Assembly (NCBI GenBank): GCA_016786765.1
Contig: JAEUUZ010000004.1
Location: 85,300-149,299, forward strand
Direction of reading: 5' to 3'
DNA from: Chitinophagales bacterium
GTDB taxonomy: Bacteria; Bacteroidota; Bacteroidia; Chitinophagales; LD1
DNA length: 64,000 bases
How positions within the stretch are numbered: position 1 is the first letter of the stretch; every line of letters starts with the position of its first letter. The position numbers and the translations under genes were made by a program. Positions 34,297-43,440 of this stretch are shown here, one piece after another. The notes under the pieces are model-generated. The model was not told the origin of the DNA, ran no database searches, and saw only the letters and a list, made by a program, of their open reading frames with translations.

Positions 34297-34841
34297 AGAA
34301 AACATATTTAGGCAAACTGTTGGAATACGATAAACCGCTCTTTGGGGTAGTAGTTCTTTTTATTCTTGGCCAACTCTTTTTCACTTTTAAAGGCGTAGAA
34401 ACTTTTCCCTTTTTGAATTACGGTATGTACTCAGAACCAATGCTTGCAACTGATACACAAACTATTTATCAGTTAACGATATGCGGACAGCGTATTCCAC
34501 TCACTTCGCTTACTGATTGTGAAAAAGATATGGTATTGAATAGCATTCAACATTACGACCACTTGAAACAGAGTAATGGCAAGGAAAAAACAGAAGAGGT
34601 AATTGATCATCGCTTTAAAGGGAAAGTAGGCGATGCTACATTAAGAGAAATAAAAGCTAAGTTATTGAATAGCCCTAGTGCCATTGAACGTTACCCGAAA
34701 TGGTTGATGAAATATTTAGCGGATATGCGGATGGTGAATAGCTCAACTTTAAATCTTTCAAAAGCCACTTTAACATACGATAGCAAAGGGAACATCACTA
34801 TTTCTTCACCTGTAACCATTGGCGAATATGCAGAACAATAA
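34293..34841 (+). CDS. single-pass membrane protein in LuxE-like operon
   Basis: A 182-residue protein I cannot assign to a named family. One transmembrane helix (about 15-35, LFGVVVLFILGQLFFTFKGV) is followed by FPFLNYGMYSEPM, a motif reminiscent of small proteins that partner HTTM-type membrane proteins, and then a soluble domain of about 130 residues with two Cys (CGQRIPLTSLTDC). It overlaps the LuxE-like gene by 4 bp upstream and the polytopic membrane gene by 14 bp downstream, so the three form one operon. The soluble part should face the periplasm. Confidence 0.7.
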   Translation: MKKTYLGKLLEYDKPLFGVVVLFILGQLFFTFKGVETFPFLNYGMYSEPMLATDTQTIYQLTICGQRIPLTSLTDCEKDMVLNSIQHYDHLKQSNGKEKTEEVIDHRFKGKVGDATLREIKAKLLNSPSAIERYPKWLMKYLADMRMVNSSTLNLSKATLTYDSKGNITISSPVTIGEYAEQ

Positions 34842-35607
34842 AATTGAGCAGCGCAGTAAATGGTTCTTCTACTTTGCGATGATCTGGGTTGCGTATCGCT
34901 TCTGGGGGCACGCCTTATTTTCTCAACTTGCTGAACCGGTTTTAGTATATCCTAGTATCGACAATACATTCTGGCTTTTTCATGGATTGAATATTCCGGC
35001 ATTCTTTACCCAACATCAATTCATTGCTACTATTTTCGATTTACTGCTTTTCTTCTTTCCTATTCTGTTTATCAAAACACAATATAAATGGTATGCCGTA
35101 GCCTTTTCAATACTCTTGGCTATTTATAACATCGTTTTTGCTACCTATTCGGCACACCATTTTCATTCGTTGATGGGTTTGATGATAGTAAGCATTACCT
35201 TTTGGACAGCCAACGAAGCTCGTCATCAAAGGCTTTGGGAAGGGGCGCGTTACTACTTTCTATTTGTAATGGTATCTGCTGCGCTTTGGAAACTCTTCCG
35301 TGGTGCGGCTTTCCAACCCGACCAAATGGTCAATATATTAAAAGCGCAGCATGCGCAATATTTTGCGGAACATGGCTCAGCAAAACTTGGAGCATTTTAT
35401 CAGTATCTTATTCAAAACACTGCTATTGCACAAGGCTTTTATTGGTTGGCGATTGTATTGGAACTTGCATTCTTGATCGGCTTTTTCACAAAGAAATGGG
35501 ACAAGCTTTTGTTGCTTTTCTTTTTCGCCTTTATCATCACCAATTATTTTGTGATGGGCATTTTCTCGTTTGAGCTGAGTGTTTTTGGAATACTCTTTTG
35601 GCTATAG
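34828..35607 (+). CDS. polytopic membrane protein, possibly HTTM-like
   Basis: A 259-residue integral membrane protein with about seven hydrophobic segments. I start at the ATG at 34828; a TTG three codons upstream is possible. Recognisable parts are [55 protein letters not shown] with a His cluster, and the end [19 protein letters not shown]. The pattern resembles HTTM / vitamin-K-carboxylase-like or DoxX-like proteins, but I cannot assign it firmly. It is the last gene of the LuxE-like operon, and its stop overlaps the convergent aroC by 6 bp. Confidence 0.7.
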   Translation: MQNNKIEQRSKWFFYFAMIWVAYRFWGHALFSQLAEPVLVYPSIDNTFWLFHGLNIPAFFTQHQFIATIFDLLLFFFPILFIKTQYKWYAVAFSILLAIYNIVFATYSAHHFHSLMGLMIVSITFWTANEARHQRLWEGARYYFLFVMVSAALWKLFRGAAFQPDQMVNILKAQHAQYFAEHGSAKLGAFYQYLIQNTAIAQGFYWLAIVLELAFLIGFFTKKWDKLLLLFFFAFIITNYFVMGIFSFELSVFGILFWL

Positions 35608-36681
35608 TTTTGCACAACGTTGGCGCAACCAATGATCAGCTAACACCAATGCGGCCATAGCTTCTACGATAGGAACTGCACGAGGAACTACACACGGATC
35701 GTGTCGTCCGATAACTTCTAAAGTTGTTGCTTCTTTCTCGATTGTAACCGTTTGTTGTTGCTTGGAAATAGTTGCAACAGGCTTAAAAGCAACTCGAAAA
35801 TAAATATCCATTCCATTTGAAATGCCTCCTTGAATTCCAGCGGAATGATTGGTAGTTGTCATCACTTTCCCATCATGTGCGGCAAAGGCATCATTATGCG
35901 CTGAACCTCTCATGGTTACTGCATCAAACCCGTCTCCAATTTCAAAAGCACGAGTCGCATTAATACTCATCATTGCCTTGGCAAAATCTGCATGCAATTT
36001 ATCGAACACGGGCTCGCCCAAACCGGCCGGACAGTTTTTTATTACGCATGTAATCACACCACCAATAGAATCACCATCTTGTCGAACTTCTTCAATTAAA
36101 GCTATCATCTTTGCGGCAGTGGCTTCATCCGGACAACGAACCATATTTTTTTCTGCTACTTCAAGATTTAATAATGTGTATGGAATTGTGCATTTCACAT
36201 CCCCCACTTGTGACACGTAAGCTTGAATCGAAATATTTTCAGTAGCTAACAATTGTTTGGCAATGGCTCCGGAAGCTACTCGGGCAATTGTTTCGCGAGC
36301 CGATGATCGTCCACCGCCACGGTAATCGCGAATGCCGTATTTCGCTTCGGTAGTGAAATCGGCATGAGAAGGGCGATAAGTGTTTTTTACTGTGTCATAA
36401 TCAGAGGAACGATGATCTTTATTGTTCACCAACATGGCAATAGGAGAGCCTAGTGTTTTCCCTTCAAACACACCGCTGATAATGTCAACAGTATCTTCTT
36501 CTGTCCGTTGCGTGGTAATGCTCGACTGGCCCGGTTTTCTTCGGTTTAAATCTAACTGAATTTTTCCGACATCGAGGGTTAGTCCTGCCGGACAACCATC
36601 AATTACCACACCTATTCCCAAACCATGGGATTCGCCAAAAGTAGTAATTTTAAAAATTTGTCCGAACGAATTTCCTGCCAT
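35602..36681 (-). CDS. aroC: chorismate synthase
   Basis: A 359-residue enzyme that converts EPSP to chorismate, the last step of the shikimate pathway, using reduced FMN. All three family signatures are present: [19 protein letters not shown] near the start, [19 protein letters not shown] in the middle, and [20 protein letters not shown] near the end. Length is typical. Its last 6 bp overlap the end of the convergent membrane protein gene. It is a single gene. Confidence 0.97.
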   Translation of the reverse strand: MAGNSFGQIFKITTFGESHGLGIGVVIDGCPAGLTLDVGKIQLDLNRRKPGQSSITTQRTEEDTVDIISGVFEGKTLGSPIAMLVNNKDHRSSDYDTVKNTYRPSHADFTTEAKYGIRDYRGGGRSSARETIARVASGAIAKQLLATENISIQAYVSQVGDVKCTIPYTLLNLEVAEKNMVRCPDEATAAKMIALIEEVRQDGDSIGGVITCVIKNCPAGLGEPVFDKLHADFAKAMMSINATRAFEIGDGFDAVTMRGSAHNDAFAAHDGKVMTTTNHSAGIQGGISNGMDIYFRVAFKPVATISKQQQTVTIEKEATTLEVIGRHDPCVVPRAVPIVEAMAALVLADHWLRQRCAKL

Positions 36682-36726
36682 GCTTGCAAGTTAACATTGC
36701 TTTTAGAAAACGCAAAGCTGAAGCGA

Positions 36727-37383
36727 CTACTCGTTAAAATTGATATGCTTTCCGTATGTACCACGAAGTCGTTCAAAAAAGCCTTCTCTATCGGCTAATG
36801 GAACAAAATTCGGCACAAACGCATCTTTCGGGTCTATGCTAGGAAGAAATAATTCTCTCTTTTTGGTTGGATCAATGCGCACAAAAACGACCGGCACATA
36901 AGGCATGTTATTACAACGTTTCTTAAGCATTTTTCGCAACGATTTCGTTTGAAAAGGATCAGAGGCCAATGCAATACGCTTAAAACCCATTTTCTGCGCC
37001 ATCTTCATGCCATAATAGGCATTTTCGGTGCTGTGTTCAGCTCTTGTTTCAGCAAAAGTGTGATCAGGGTCTGTACCTAAACTATCGGCTATAACCTTCA
37101 TGGCAATTCCTTCGATGTATGGCGTTGCAACTGCAGCACCGGAAAAAATCACATTTTTCGTAATGCCACTATCCATCAAATATTTTGCCCAAAGAATACG
37201 TGCGGCAAATACAGCACCAAAACCTTTATCCATATAAGGCACGCCCGGAACTATCACTACATCATAGGGCTCTACCCGTTTGGCTTCTTGGAATTTTTTT
37301 TCCGAAAAACGCGTGCTTGTGCAAGAGGATGTCACTAAACCAATCACTAGCGTAGCTAAAAAAAAGAACTTTTGATGCATCAT
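36727..37383 (-). CDS. YdcF/DUF218 family lipoprotein (copy 2)
   Basis: A 218-residue lipoprotein (lipobox TSSC) with a DUF218 domain. Core motifs are YDVVIVPGVPYMDKGFGAVF, NVIFSGAAVATPYIEG, HTFAETRAEHSTENAYYGMK, FKRIALASDPFQTKS. DUF218 proteins (YdcF, SanA, ElyC) act in cell-envelope functions such as the handling of undecaprenyl-linked precursors, but no reaction is settled. It lies 12 bp downstream of a close paralogue; the two are a tandem duplication in one operon. Confidence 0.85.
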   Translation of the reverse strand: MMHQKFFFLATLVIGLVTSSCTSTRFSEKKFQEAKRVEPYDVVIVPGVPYMDKGFGAVFAARILWAKYLMDSGITKNVIFSGAAVATPYIEGIAMKVIADSLGTDPDHTFAETRAEHSTENAYYGMKMAQKMGFKRIALASDPFQTKSLRKMLKKRCNNMPYVPVVFVRIDPTKKRELFLPSIDPKDAFVPNFVPLADREGFFERLRGTYGKHINFNE

Positions 37384-37395
37384 AGTAATAGCGTA

Positions 37396-38115
37396 TTAAA
37401 AAGAACCTGAACCAACAGAATCGCAAGCTTGAGAAGTAGGATCGATAATATTTTCAGTTTCTACATAACTAATTTTCAGCCCTAATGTACCATTATATCG
37501 CTGACTATATGTTTCTCGTTCTTTTAAGGGAATGAAAGTATTTTCATCGATTTGAGCAGCCGACAAATCAGCTTCAGGCAATGGATCTATTTTATTTTTT
37601 CCTTTGAATACTGCCTTAAACACAATTGGAATAGACACTACCCCTTTACATTTCCGTTGTATAAAACTGTGCAAAAATATAGTTTGAAAAATATCTGTAG
37701 ATAATGCAATCTTCTTGAACCCTAGTTTTTGTGCCATTTTCATCCCGAAGTAAACATTCTCTGTACTATGTTCTGCCTTAGTTTCGGCAAATGTATGTTT
37801 TGATGGAATACCCATGGAGTCTGCATAAATTTTCATCGCCAAAGCTTCTACATAGGGAGTATGTACGGCACCCCCAGAAAAAATAATATTCTTCGCAATA
37901 TTGTTGTCGTACAAAAACTTAGCCCATCGCATTCGAGCAATAAAAATTGACTCTAACCCCTTTTCTCCAATTGGCGTTCCTGGAACTATAATAGCATCAT
38001 AGGTTTGCCCATGCGCTACTTTTTTATATTGATTCTCCAATACACCGTGCAATGCGCAAGAGTTAAACATTAAGCCTAACAATGCAATAATAATTAGCTG
38101 TGCGTTTATCCTCAT
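37396..38115 (-). CDS. YdcF/DUF218 family lipoprotein (copy 1)
   Basis: A 239-residue lipoprotein. I start at 38115 (MRINAQLIIIALLGLMFNSC), which places a lipobox FNSC; an ATG nine codons upstream would lengthen the leader. The DUF218 core is YDAIIVPGTPIGEKGLESIF, NIIFSGGAVHTPYVEA, HTFAETKAEHSTENVYFGMK and FKKIALSTDIFQT, very close to the following gene. The C-terminal 50 residues differ, with an acidic PEADLSAAQIDE. Role is unknown; an envelope function is likely from the family and the lipid anchor. Confidence 0.85.
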   Translation of the reverse strand: MRINAQLIIIALLGLMFNSCALHGVLENQYKKVAHGQTYDAIIVPGTPIGEKGLESIFIARMRWAKFLYDNNIAKNIIFSGGAVHTPYVEALAMKIYADSMGIPSKHTFAETKAEHSTENVYFGMKMAQKLGFKKIALSTDIFQTIFLHSFIQRKCKGVVSIPIVFKAVFKGKNKIDPLPEADLSAAQIDENTFIPLKERETYSQRYNGTLGLKISYVETENIIDPTSQACDSVGSGSF

Positions 38116-38130
38116 CCTTAATCTATTTAT

Positions 38131-38163
38131 AAAAAAAACCATATAATCTAAGTTATATGGTTT
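38131..38163 (-). terminator. intrinsic terminator downstream of gdhA
   Basis: Perfect 11-bp stem AAACCATATAA / TTATATGGTTT with loop TCTAAG, followed by T residues on the minus strand. It lies 60 bp after the gdhA stop and just upstream of the DUF218 lipoprotein pair. Confidence 0.8.
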
Positions 38164-38222
38164 CGAACGCTATACGATAAATAAAGTTCTAAGGTCTGTT
38201 AAATTTAACAGTTGTTAGTTAC

Positions 38223-39662
38223 TTACGGGAAGATACCCATTGCATAGTAGGCATCTTTAATTTTATTGATAGACACAGCAAATGCAGCAGTTCTTAAGTC
38301 TTTCAAGTTCTTCTCCGATTTATAGAACTCACGAATATCGTGATACGCTTTAATCATTGTATCCTCTAATCCTGAATTTACTAAGTCAATCTCATCTGCA
38401 CCGTGAATTACCTTTTCAATTTGTGCACGAGAAGCCTTTTGACCTGTTATCGACTCCACTAAATCGATCATGTTGCGTTGAGCTTTCTCTTCAAATCGTT
38501 TTTGCATTCTTCCGAAACGAACGTGTGATAAGTTTTTCAACCATTCGAAATAAGAAACTGTAACTCCACCTGCATTGATATAAATATCGGGAATAATCAC
38601 AACACCTTTCTTTAACAAAATCGCTTCAGCGGCAGGCGTAACCGGTCCGTTCGCTGCTTCTGCCACAATTTTAGCTTTAATATTTGGTGCATTCAATTCT
38701 GTAATCTGTTTTTCCAATGCTGCCGGAATTAAGATATCACAATCTAATTCCAAAGCGTGCGAACTGTTTTTGATATTCTTTGCACCTGGGAAATTCAAAA
38801 TAGAGCCTGTTGCTTTGCGATGGGCTAATACTTCTTTTGCATCGAATCCTTTTTCATTATAGATAGCCCCTTCCATTTCGGCAATGGCAATAACTTTTGC
38901 ACCATATTCTTTAATGATATTAGCCGTGTGGAATCCAACGTTACCAAGACCTTGAATGATTACACGTTTCCCATCTAGCCCCACTTCTAATCCCAATTTC
39001 TTCATATCATCTTTGTATGAGCAAACTTGTGCCAGGGCGTAAACTACACCGCGTCCGGTAGCTTCCGTTCTACCGTGAATACCATTTTGTGATACAGGCT
39101 TACCGGTAACACAAGCATAACCATCTACATCACCCGGTTTCATGGTCATGTATGTGTCCATGATAATCGCCATTTCTTTCTCACCTGTTCCATAATCCGG
39201 AGCAGGTACGTCCAATCCCGGTCCAATGAAGTTTTTCTTAATCAACTCAGTGGTATATCTTCTTGTCACTGCCTCTAATACTTCAGGTGGCGTGTTACGT
39301 GGAGAGATTTTAATTCCCCCTTTTGCTCCTCCGAAAGGTACATCTACAATAGCACATTTATACGTCATCAACGCTGCCAATGCCATTACCTCGTCTTGAT
39401 CTACATGCAACGAGTAACGAATACCTCCTTTAGTAGGCATACGGTGATGTGAGTGCTGAACGCGATAGGCCTCAATTACCTTTACATCACTGCCGAATTT
39501 CACCGGGAAATTCATTTTATAAATAGAGTTACATGCTTTGATTTGTTCTAGCAACCCATTTGGAGCCTTTGTAAATGGAGCTGCTTTATCGAAGTAGTAA
39601 GATACAGATTGCGAGAAAGACAACTCTTTCAAATCAACCTTTTCTGTTTCCTTTTTTGCCAT
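38223..39662 (-). CDS. gdhA: Glu/Leu/Phe/Val family dehydrogenase (glutamate dehydrogenase)
   Basis: A 479-residue amino acid dehydrogenase that links glutamate and 2-oxoglutarate. The substrate site is [20 protein letters not shown], the catalytic region [17 protein letters not shown] and [20 protein letters not shown], and the nucleotide-binding motif [17 protein letters not shown]. The C-terminal part has [16 protein letters not shown]. The length is longer than the usual 410-450 of this subgroup but normal for Bacteroidota. It has its own terminator downstream. Confidence 0.93.
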   Translation of the reverse strand: MAKKETEKVDLKELSFSQSVSYYFDKAAPFTKAPNGLLEQIKACNSIYKMNFPVKFGSDVKVIEAYRVQHSHHRMPTKGGIRYSLHVDQDEVMALAALMTYKCAIVDVPFGGAKGGIKISPRNTPPEVLEAVTRRYTTELIKKNFIGPGLDVPAPDYGTGEKEMAIIMDTYMTMKPGDVDGYACVTGKPVSQNGIHGRTEATGRGVVYALAQVCSYKDDMKKLGLEVGLDGKRVIIQGLGNVGFHTANIIKEYGAKVIAIAEMEGAIYNEKGFDAKEVLAHRKATGSILNFPGAKNIKNSSHALELDCDILIPAALEKQITELNAPNIKAKIVAEAANGPVTPAAEAILLKKGVVIIPDIYINAGGVTVSYFEWLKNLSHVRFGRMQKRFEEKAQRNMIDLVESITGQKASRAQIEKVIHGADEIDLVNSGLEDTMIKAYHDIREFYKSEKNLKDLRTAAFAVSINKIKDAYYAMGIFP

Positions 39663-39807
39663 ACAATTGTTTTTAGTTTGAAATTTTGGTAGAACGAAAT
39701 AATAGGTTTTAATCTGAAAACCAAATCATTTTATGTGAAAGTTTCTTTAACAGAATTTTCACACTTATAATGGTATACGATAATATGAGCGAGAAGTGAC
39801 GGGGATT

Positions 39808-41085
39808 TTATGCCTTATTATCAACTAAATCTGTGTGTTGTGTAAACACAAAATAACAAACTACCAAATGTGCAATAGCAACAACCACTTGCGTGATAAG
39901 TGCACTTTTTGCTGCACCTATGGCTCCTTCTCTTGGAATGAGCCAAAAATTGCAAACTAGATTTGTTACTATGCCTAAGATGGCTATTTGATTTAACTGT
40001 TTAAGGTTACCATTTGCGGTGAGTAATGTACCATAAACATAAATACTGGCTAAAGGTATAAAGGCAAACATTAATATAGAGAGTACATTTGAATACCGTT
40101 CATCAAAGGTATGATACATGATATTTGTTATATCTATTCTGAAGTAAAACGTAAATAATGCAAGTGAAATGGAAGCCACTAACACCAACAAAGTGCCTAA
40201 TTTGACTAATGGAGCAACAGAAACTCTTTGTTTAATGGCTTTTGAAAAAAGAGGCAATAATAATGTAGCCACCAAAAATCCAAATTGTGTTGCAGCATCC
40301 AACAATCGATAACCTGAAGCATATACGCCTGTTTCATCAGAGCCTTCGGGTAATAGTGTATTAAGTAAGATGCCATCAATTCTTCCGTAGATAGTCATCT
40401 GTAGCACAAGCAATGCAAAGGGAAGGGATTTTAAAATCATTAAGCGGTAAAACTTAAGATTCCATTGTGCGGTTTGTAAATGAATACGTTGCTTTAAAAA
40501 CAGAAAGGCGAAAAGAGTGGTGCTGAGTAAGGCTATTGTTTGTGCTCCCACTAAGAACGCAATAGTAGTTCGCGATGAAAATTTCGGCAGTAAAAACAAT
40601 ACCGAGAACATCATTAAGATAGCTAAAAGTTTATCAAGTACAGAGATGAATGCATCGATTTTAAAAATATGTAATGCTGCCACATAGGCCCGAAAATGTA
40701 AGATGAAGGATAGCAATAACATATTTAATGCTGAGCCCAATACTAACACCAACAACCAACCTCGAACACCTGTCAATAATGCAAAAAAGAGCGTAATCAC
40801 AATGTAAATAAAGGCCAATAGCATTTTTAACCGAAGGAGATTATACATATACTCTCCGGCCCTTTTTGCATTGCGGGAAACGGCTCGGTTTGTAAAATTA
40901 TTAATTCCTAAATCCAGAATTACAGAAAACAAAAATGAAAAATTAGTGGCTGTGAAATAATGTCCGTATTCAATAGCTCCTGCGCTCACTTGAATACTCC
41001 TATCCACCCCGAATATCCAGAGCGGCTTAACCACAAAGTTGGCCAACAAAAGAAAGGCAAAGTTTTTTACAAATTTTTCCCGCAT
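39808..41085 (-). CDS. polysaccharide flippase (Wzx/MATE-like)
   Basis: A 425-residue membrane protein with about 12 hydrophobic segments, of the oligosaccharide flippase type. It begins KNFAFLLLANFVVKPLWIFG and has FTNRAVSRNAKRAGEYMYNL near the start, as in RfbX/Wzx proteins, and YGTLLTANGNLKQLNQIAIL with NLVCNFWLIPREGAIGAAKS near the end. It should move undecaprenyl-linked sugars across the inner membrane. A glycosyltransferase is divergently transcribed next to it, and dTDP-rhamnose genes are at 15 kb. Confidence 0.85.
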   Translation of the reverse strand: MREKFVKNFAFLLLANFVVKPLWIFGVDRSIQVSAGAIEYGHYFTATNFSFLFSVILDLGINNFTNRAVSRNAKRAGEYMYNLLRLKMLLAFIYIVITLFFALLTGVRGWLLVLVLGSALNMLLLSFILHFRAYVAALHIFKIDAFISVLDKLLAILMMFSVLFLLPKFSSRTTIAFLVGAQTIALLSTTLFAFLFLKQRIHLQTAQWNLKFYRLMILKSLPFALLVLQMTIYGRIDGILLNTLLPEGSDETGVYASGYRLLDAATQFGFLVATLLLPLFSKAIKQRVSVAPLVKLGTLLVLVASISLALFTFYFRIDITNIMYHTFDERYSNVLSILMFAFIPLASIYVYGTLLTANGNLKQLNQIAILGIVTNLVCNFWLIPREGAIGAAKSALITQVVVAIAHLVVCYFVFTQHTDLVDNKA

Positions 41086-41242
41086 GGTATTTTGCTTCGG
41101 AACGGTGCTAAGCTAATGGATTTTAGTTCGGAGAATAAGTATTCATGAAATAAAAATAGCCTTTAGCAGCTAGCTATTAGAAATTAGAGCAGAAACAGTT
41201 TCAAAATAGGCTATTCCAAGTAATATTTTTAATATTGTTTGA

Positions 41243-42373
41243 ATGAATAAACGTACTGCCATTGCCGTTAATACGCGCTTTCTGATTAAAGGGAAGTTAG
41301 AAGGTATTGGCTTATTTACGCAAGAGGTGATGAAAGCCTTTGTGCAACAACATCCGGAAATTGATTTTTATTTTTTGTTTGATCGCGCTTACGACCAGAG
41401 TTTTATTTTCGGACCGAACGTTCATCCGGTGGTGCTTTCCCCACCTGCCCGACATCCCTTTTTATGGTACATTTGGTTTGAATGGAGTGTTGCGAAATGG
41501 CTGAACAAACATCAACCTTCGTTATTTATATCCACTGACGGATTTTGTTCCCTCCGAGCGAAAACGCCCACTATCACTGTTATTCACGACATAGCCTACG
41601 AGCATTTCCCTAACCATGTAGGAAAATTAGTGCGTTGGTATTACCAATATTTTGTACCGAAATTCATTCGCCATTCACAAAAAATAGTAACTGTTTCTGA
41701 ATTTACTAAATCAGATGTAGTTGCTCATTACCATACATCTGCTTCCAAAATTGATGTTGTTTATAACGCTGCAAAAGAAGTGTATCAGCCGATTGCAACA
41801 AGTGAACAAGAAAGCATTCGTATGAAAGTAAGCGATGGTAAACCCTATTTTGTTTATGTGGGATCGATACATCCAAGAAAGAATATCGTGCGCTTATTGG
41901 AAGCTTTTGATGCATTTAAAACGCAAACTAAATCGGATGTAAAACTCATCATTGTCGGCAGAAAAGCATGGCAACATGATGATGTAGAGGCTAAGCTCAA
42001 TTCACTTTCAGCGAAAAACGACATTCTATTTTTAGGCCATTTGAGTTCAGAAGCAACGGCTTCTATTGTTGCATCCTCTTTAGCGATGTGTTATGTTTCG
42101 TTGTTCGAAGGCTTTGGCATTCCTATTGTAGAAGCCCAACAAGCAGGTACAGCAGTAATTACATCCAATTTATCATCTATGCCGGAAGCAGCCGGTGAAG
42201 GTGCGTTATTAGTAGATCCAAACGATACACAAGCCATTGCCAAAGCCATGCAGCGGATTTTTGAAGAACTATTACTGCGTGAAACGTTAATTCAGAAAGG
42301 ATTTGAAAACTGCAAACGATTTAGTTGGACCCAATCTGCTAAAAAGTTGTGGTATGTTATCCAAACCCTTTAA
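41243..42373 (+). CDS. glycosyltransferase family 4 protein
   Basis: A 376-residue GT-B glycosyltransferase. The N-terminal half has IAVNTRFLIKGKLEGIGLFT and the mannosyltransferase-like TVIHDIAYEHFPNH and KIVTVSEFTKSDVV. The C-terminal nucleotide-sugar domain has FVYVGSIHPRKNIVRLLEAF, then YVSLFEGFGIPIVEAQQAGT (the EX7E motif) and SMPEAAGEGALLVDP. It uses an activated sugar to extend a surface glycan; donor and acceptor are unknown. The ATG is 1 bp after TATTGTTTG, another short-leader candidate. It is divergent from the flippase and stands alone. Confidence 0.92.
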   Translation: MNKRTAIAVNTRFLIKGKLEGIGLFTQEVMKAFVQQHPEIDFYFLFDRAYDQSFIFGPNVHPVVLSPPARHPFLWYIWFEWSVAKWLNKHQPSLFISTDGFCSLRAKTPTITVIHDIAYEHFPNHVGKLVRWYYQYFVPKFIRHSQKIVTVSEFTKSDVVAHYHTSASKIDVVYNAAKEVYQPIATSEQESIRMKVSDGKPYFVYVGSIHPRKNIVRLLEAFDAFKTQTKSDVKLIIVGRKAWQHDDVEAKLNSLSAKNDILFLGHLSSEATASIVASSLAMCYVSLFEGFGIPIVEAQQAGTAVITSNLSSMPEAAGEGALLVDPNDTQAIAKAMQRIFEELLLRETLIQKGFENCKRFSWTQSAKKLWYVIQTL

Positions 42374-42437
42374 CAGCATTTTATTTCCGACTAACTATTT
42401 TGTAAATTTTTGCCCCCATTTTTCCGAATATTTTCCC

Positions 42438-42445
42438 TACGTTTG
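42438..42445 (+). promoter_or_regulatory. candidate -7 box of corA
   Basis: TACGTTTG followed by CA matches the Bacteroidota -7 consensus and lies 43 bp before the corA ATG. The nearest TTG is 25 bp upstream, longer than usual. Confidence 0.35.
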
Positions 42446-42488
42446 CACCGCTTCGGCAATTGTTTAACCATTTTTCAAGCCATGGACG

Positions 42489-43436
42489 ATGATCAAATAC
42501 TACAAAAGAGAAAATGGTTCTTTAAAAGAACTTGAACAACCGGAAGTAGGCTGCTGGATTAACTTCTACGGTCCTTTTGCACCCGGTGAAACACAACAGT
42601 TTTCCGATAAGTTGAAAATTGATATTGATTTTATTACCGACTCCTTGGATATTGATGAACGTTCTCGTTACGAAAATGATGAGGATACCGATTTGATTGT
42701 TTTAAAAACACCGGTTGAAAACAAAGGTATTTCTGATTCGGAAGCCCTTTACATTACTATACCGATTGGTATTATTCGAACGCCTGAACATATTATCACG
42801 GTGAGCGCTTACCAAAATGATGTAATTGATTTTTTTGTAAACACACCTCCAAAGAACTTTAATCCTTCCGATGTGGAAGGTTTTATTCTATCGATTTTCG
42901 ACAAGAACGTGGTTGTGTTCCAACAGTTTTTAAAGCAGATAAATTACAAGCGCTATTCCTACGAAAAGTCGCTTTACAACTCATCGAAAAATGAGGATTT
43001 AACCCATTTGCTCAATATTCAAAAGAGTTTGATTTATTTCGTTACCAACCTACGTTCGAACGAATTGTTGAAAATGAAAATGAAGCGAACCAATTTCTTG
43101 CGCATCACAGATGAGGAGAAAAATTACTGGCTCGATGATATTATTATTGAAAACTCACAAGCACTGGAGGTTTCAGACATGTATTCCAACATTTTGAACG
43201 GAACCATGGATACTTTTGCTTCAATTATTTCAAACAATTTGAATCAAGTAATGAAGCGTTTGACCTCTGTAACCATCGTTTTAATGGTACCGACCTTAAT
43301 CGCAAGTTTCTATGGCATGAACGTAGAGCACCTTCCTTATGCACATCATCCATATTCCTTTGTCATTGTGTTCAGCATTTCCATTTTAATTTCAGTGGGT
43401 ATGACTTGGGTATTTGTAAAGAACAAGTGGTTCTAA
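42489..43436 (+). CDS. corA: CorA family magnesium transporter
   Basis: A 315-residue pentameric channel for Mg2+ (or Co2+/Ni2+). The cytoplasmic domain is followed by the long stalk helix (about 200-255) and two C-terminal transmembrane helices: RLTSVTIVLMVPTLIASFYG and HPYSFVIVFSISILISVGMT. The selectivity motif YGMN precedes the periplasmic loop VEHLPYAH. The protein ends in the basic VKNKWF as usual. It stands alone and converges with the fatty acid hydroxylase-like gene, 4 bp apart. Confidence 0.95.
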   Translation: MIKYYKRENGSLKELEQPEVGCWINFYGPFAPGETQQFSDKLKIDIDFITDSLDIDERSRYENDEDTDLIVLKTPVENKGISDSEALYITIPIGIIRTPEHIITVSAYQNDVIDFFVNTPPKNFNPSDVEGFILSIFDKNVVVFQQFLKQINYKRYSYEKSLYNSSKNEDLTHLLNIQKSLIYFVTNLRSNELLKMKMKRTNFLRITDEEKNYWLDDIIIENSQALEVSDMYSNILNGTMDTFASIISNNLNQVMKRLTSVTIVLMVPTLIASFYGMNVEHLPYAHHPYSFVIVFSISILISVGMTWVFVKNKWF

Positions 43437-43440
43437 ACAA

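Noticed and set aside
33295..35607. Bioluminescence (lux) operon
   Set aside because: Only a LuxE-family protein is present; luciferase subunits and LuxC/D are absent.
39735..39762. GTGAAA / TTTCAC hairpin between the flippase and gdhA
   Set aside because: It has no T-tail after the flippase stop and lies far upstream of gdhA; a function cannot be supported.
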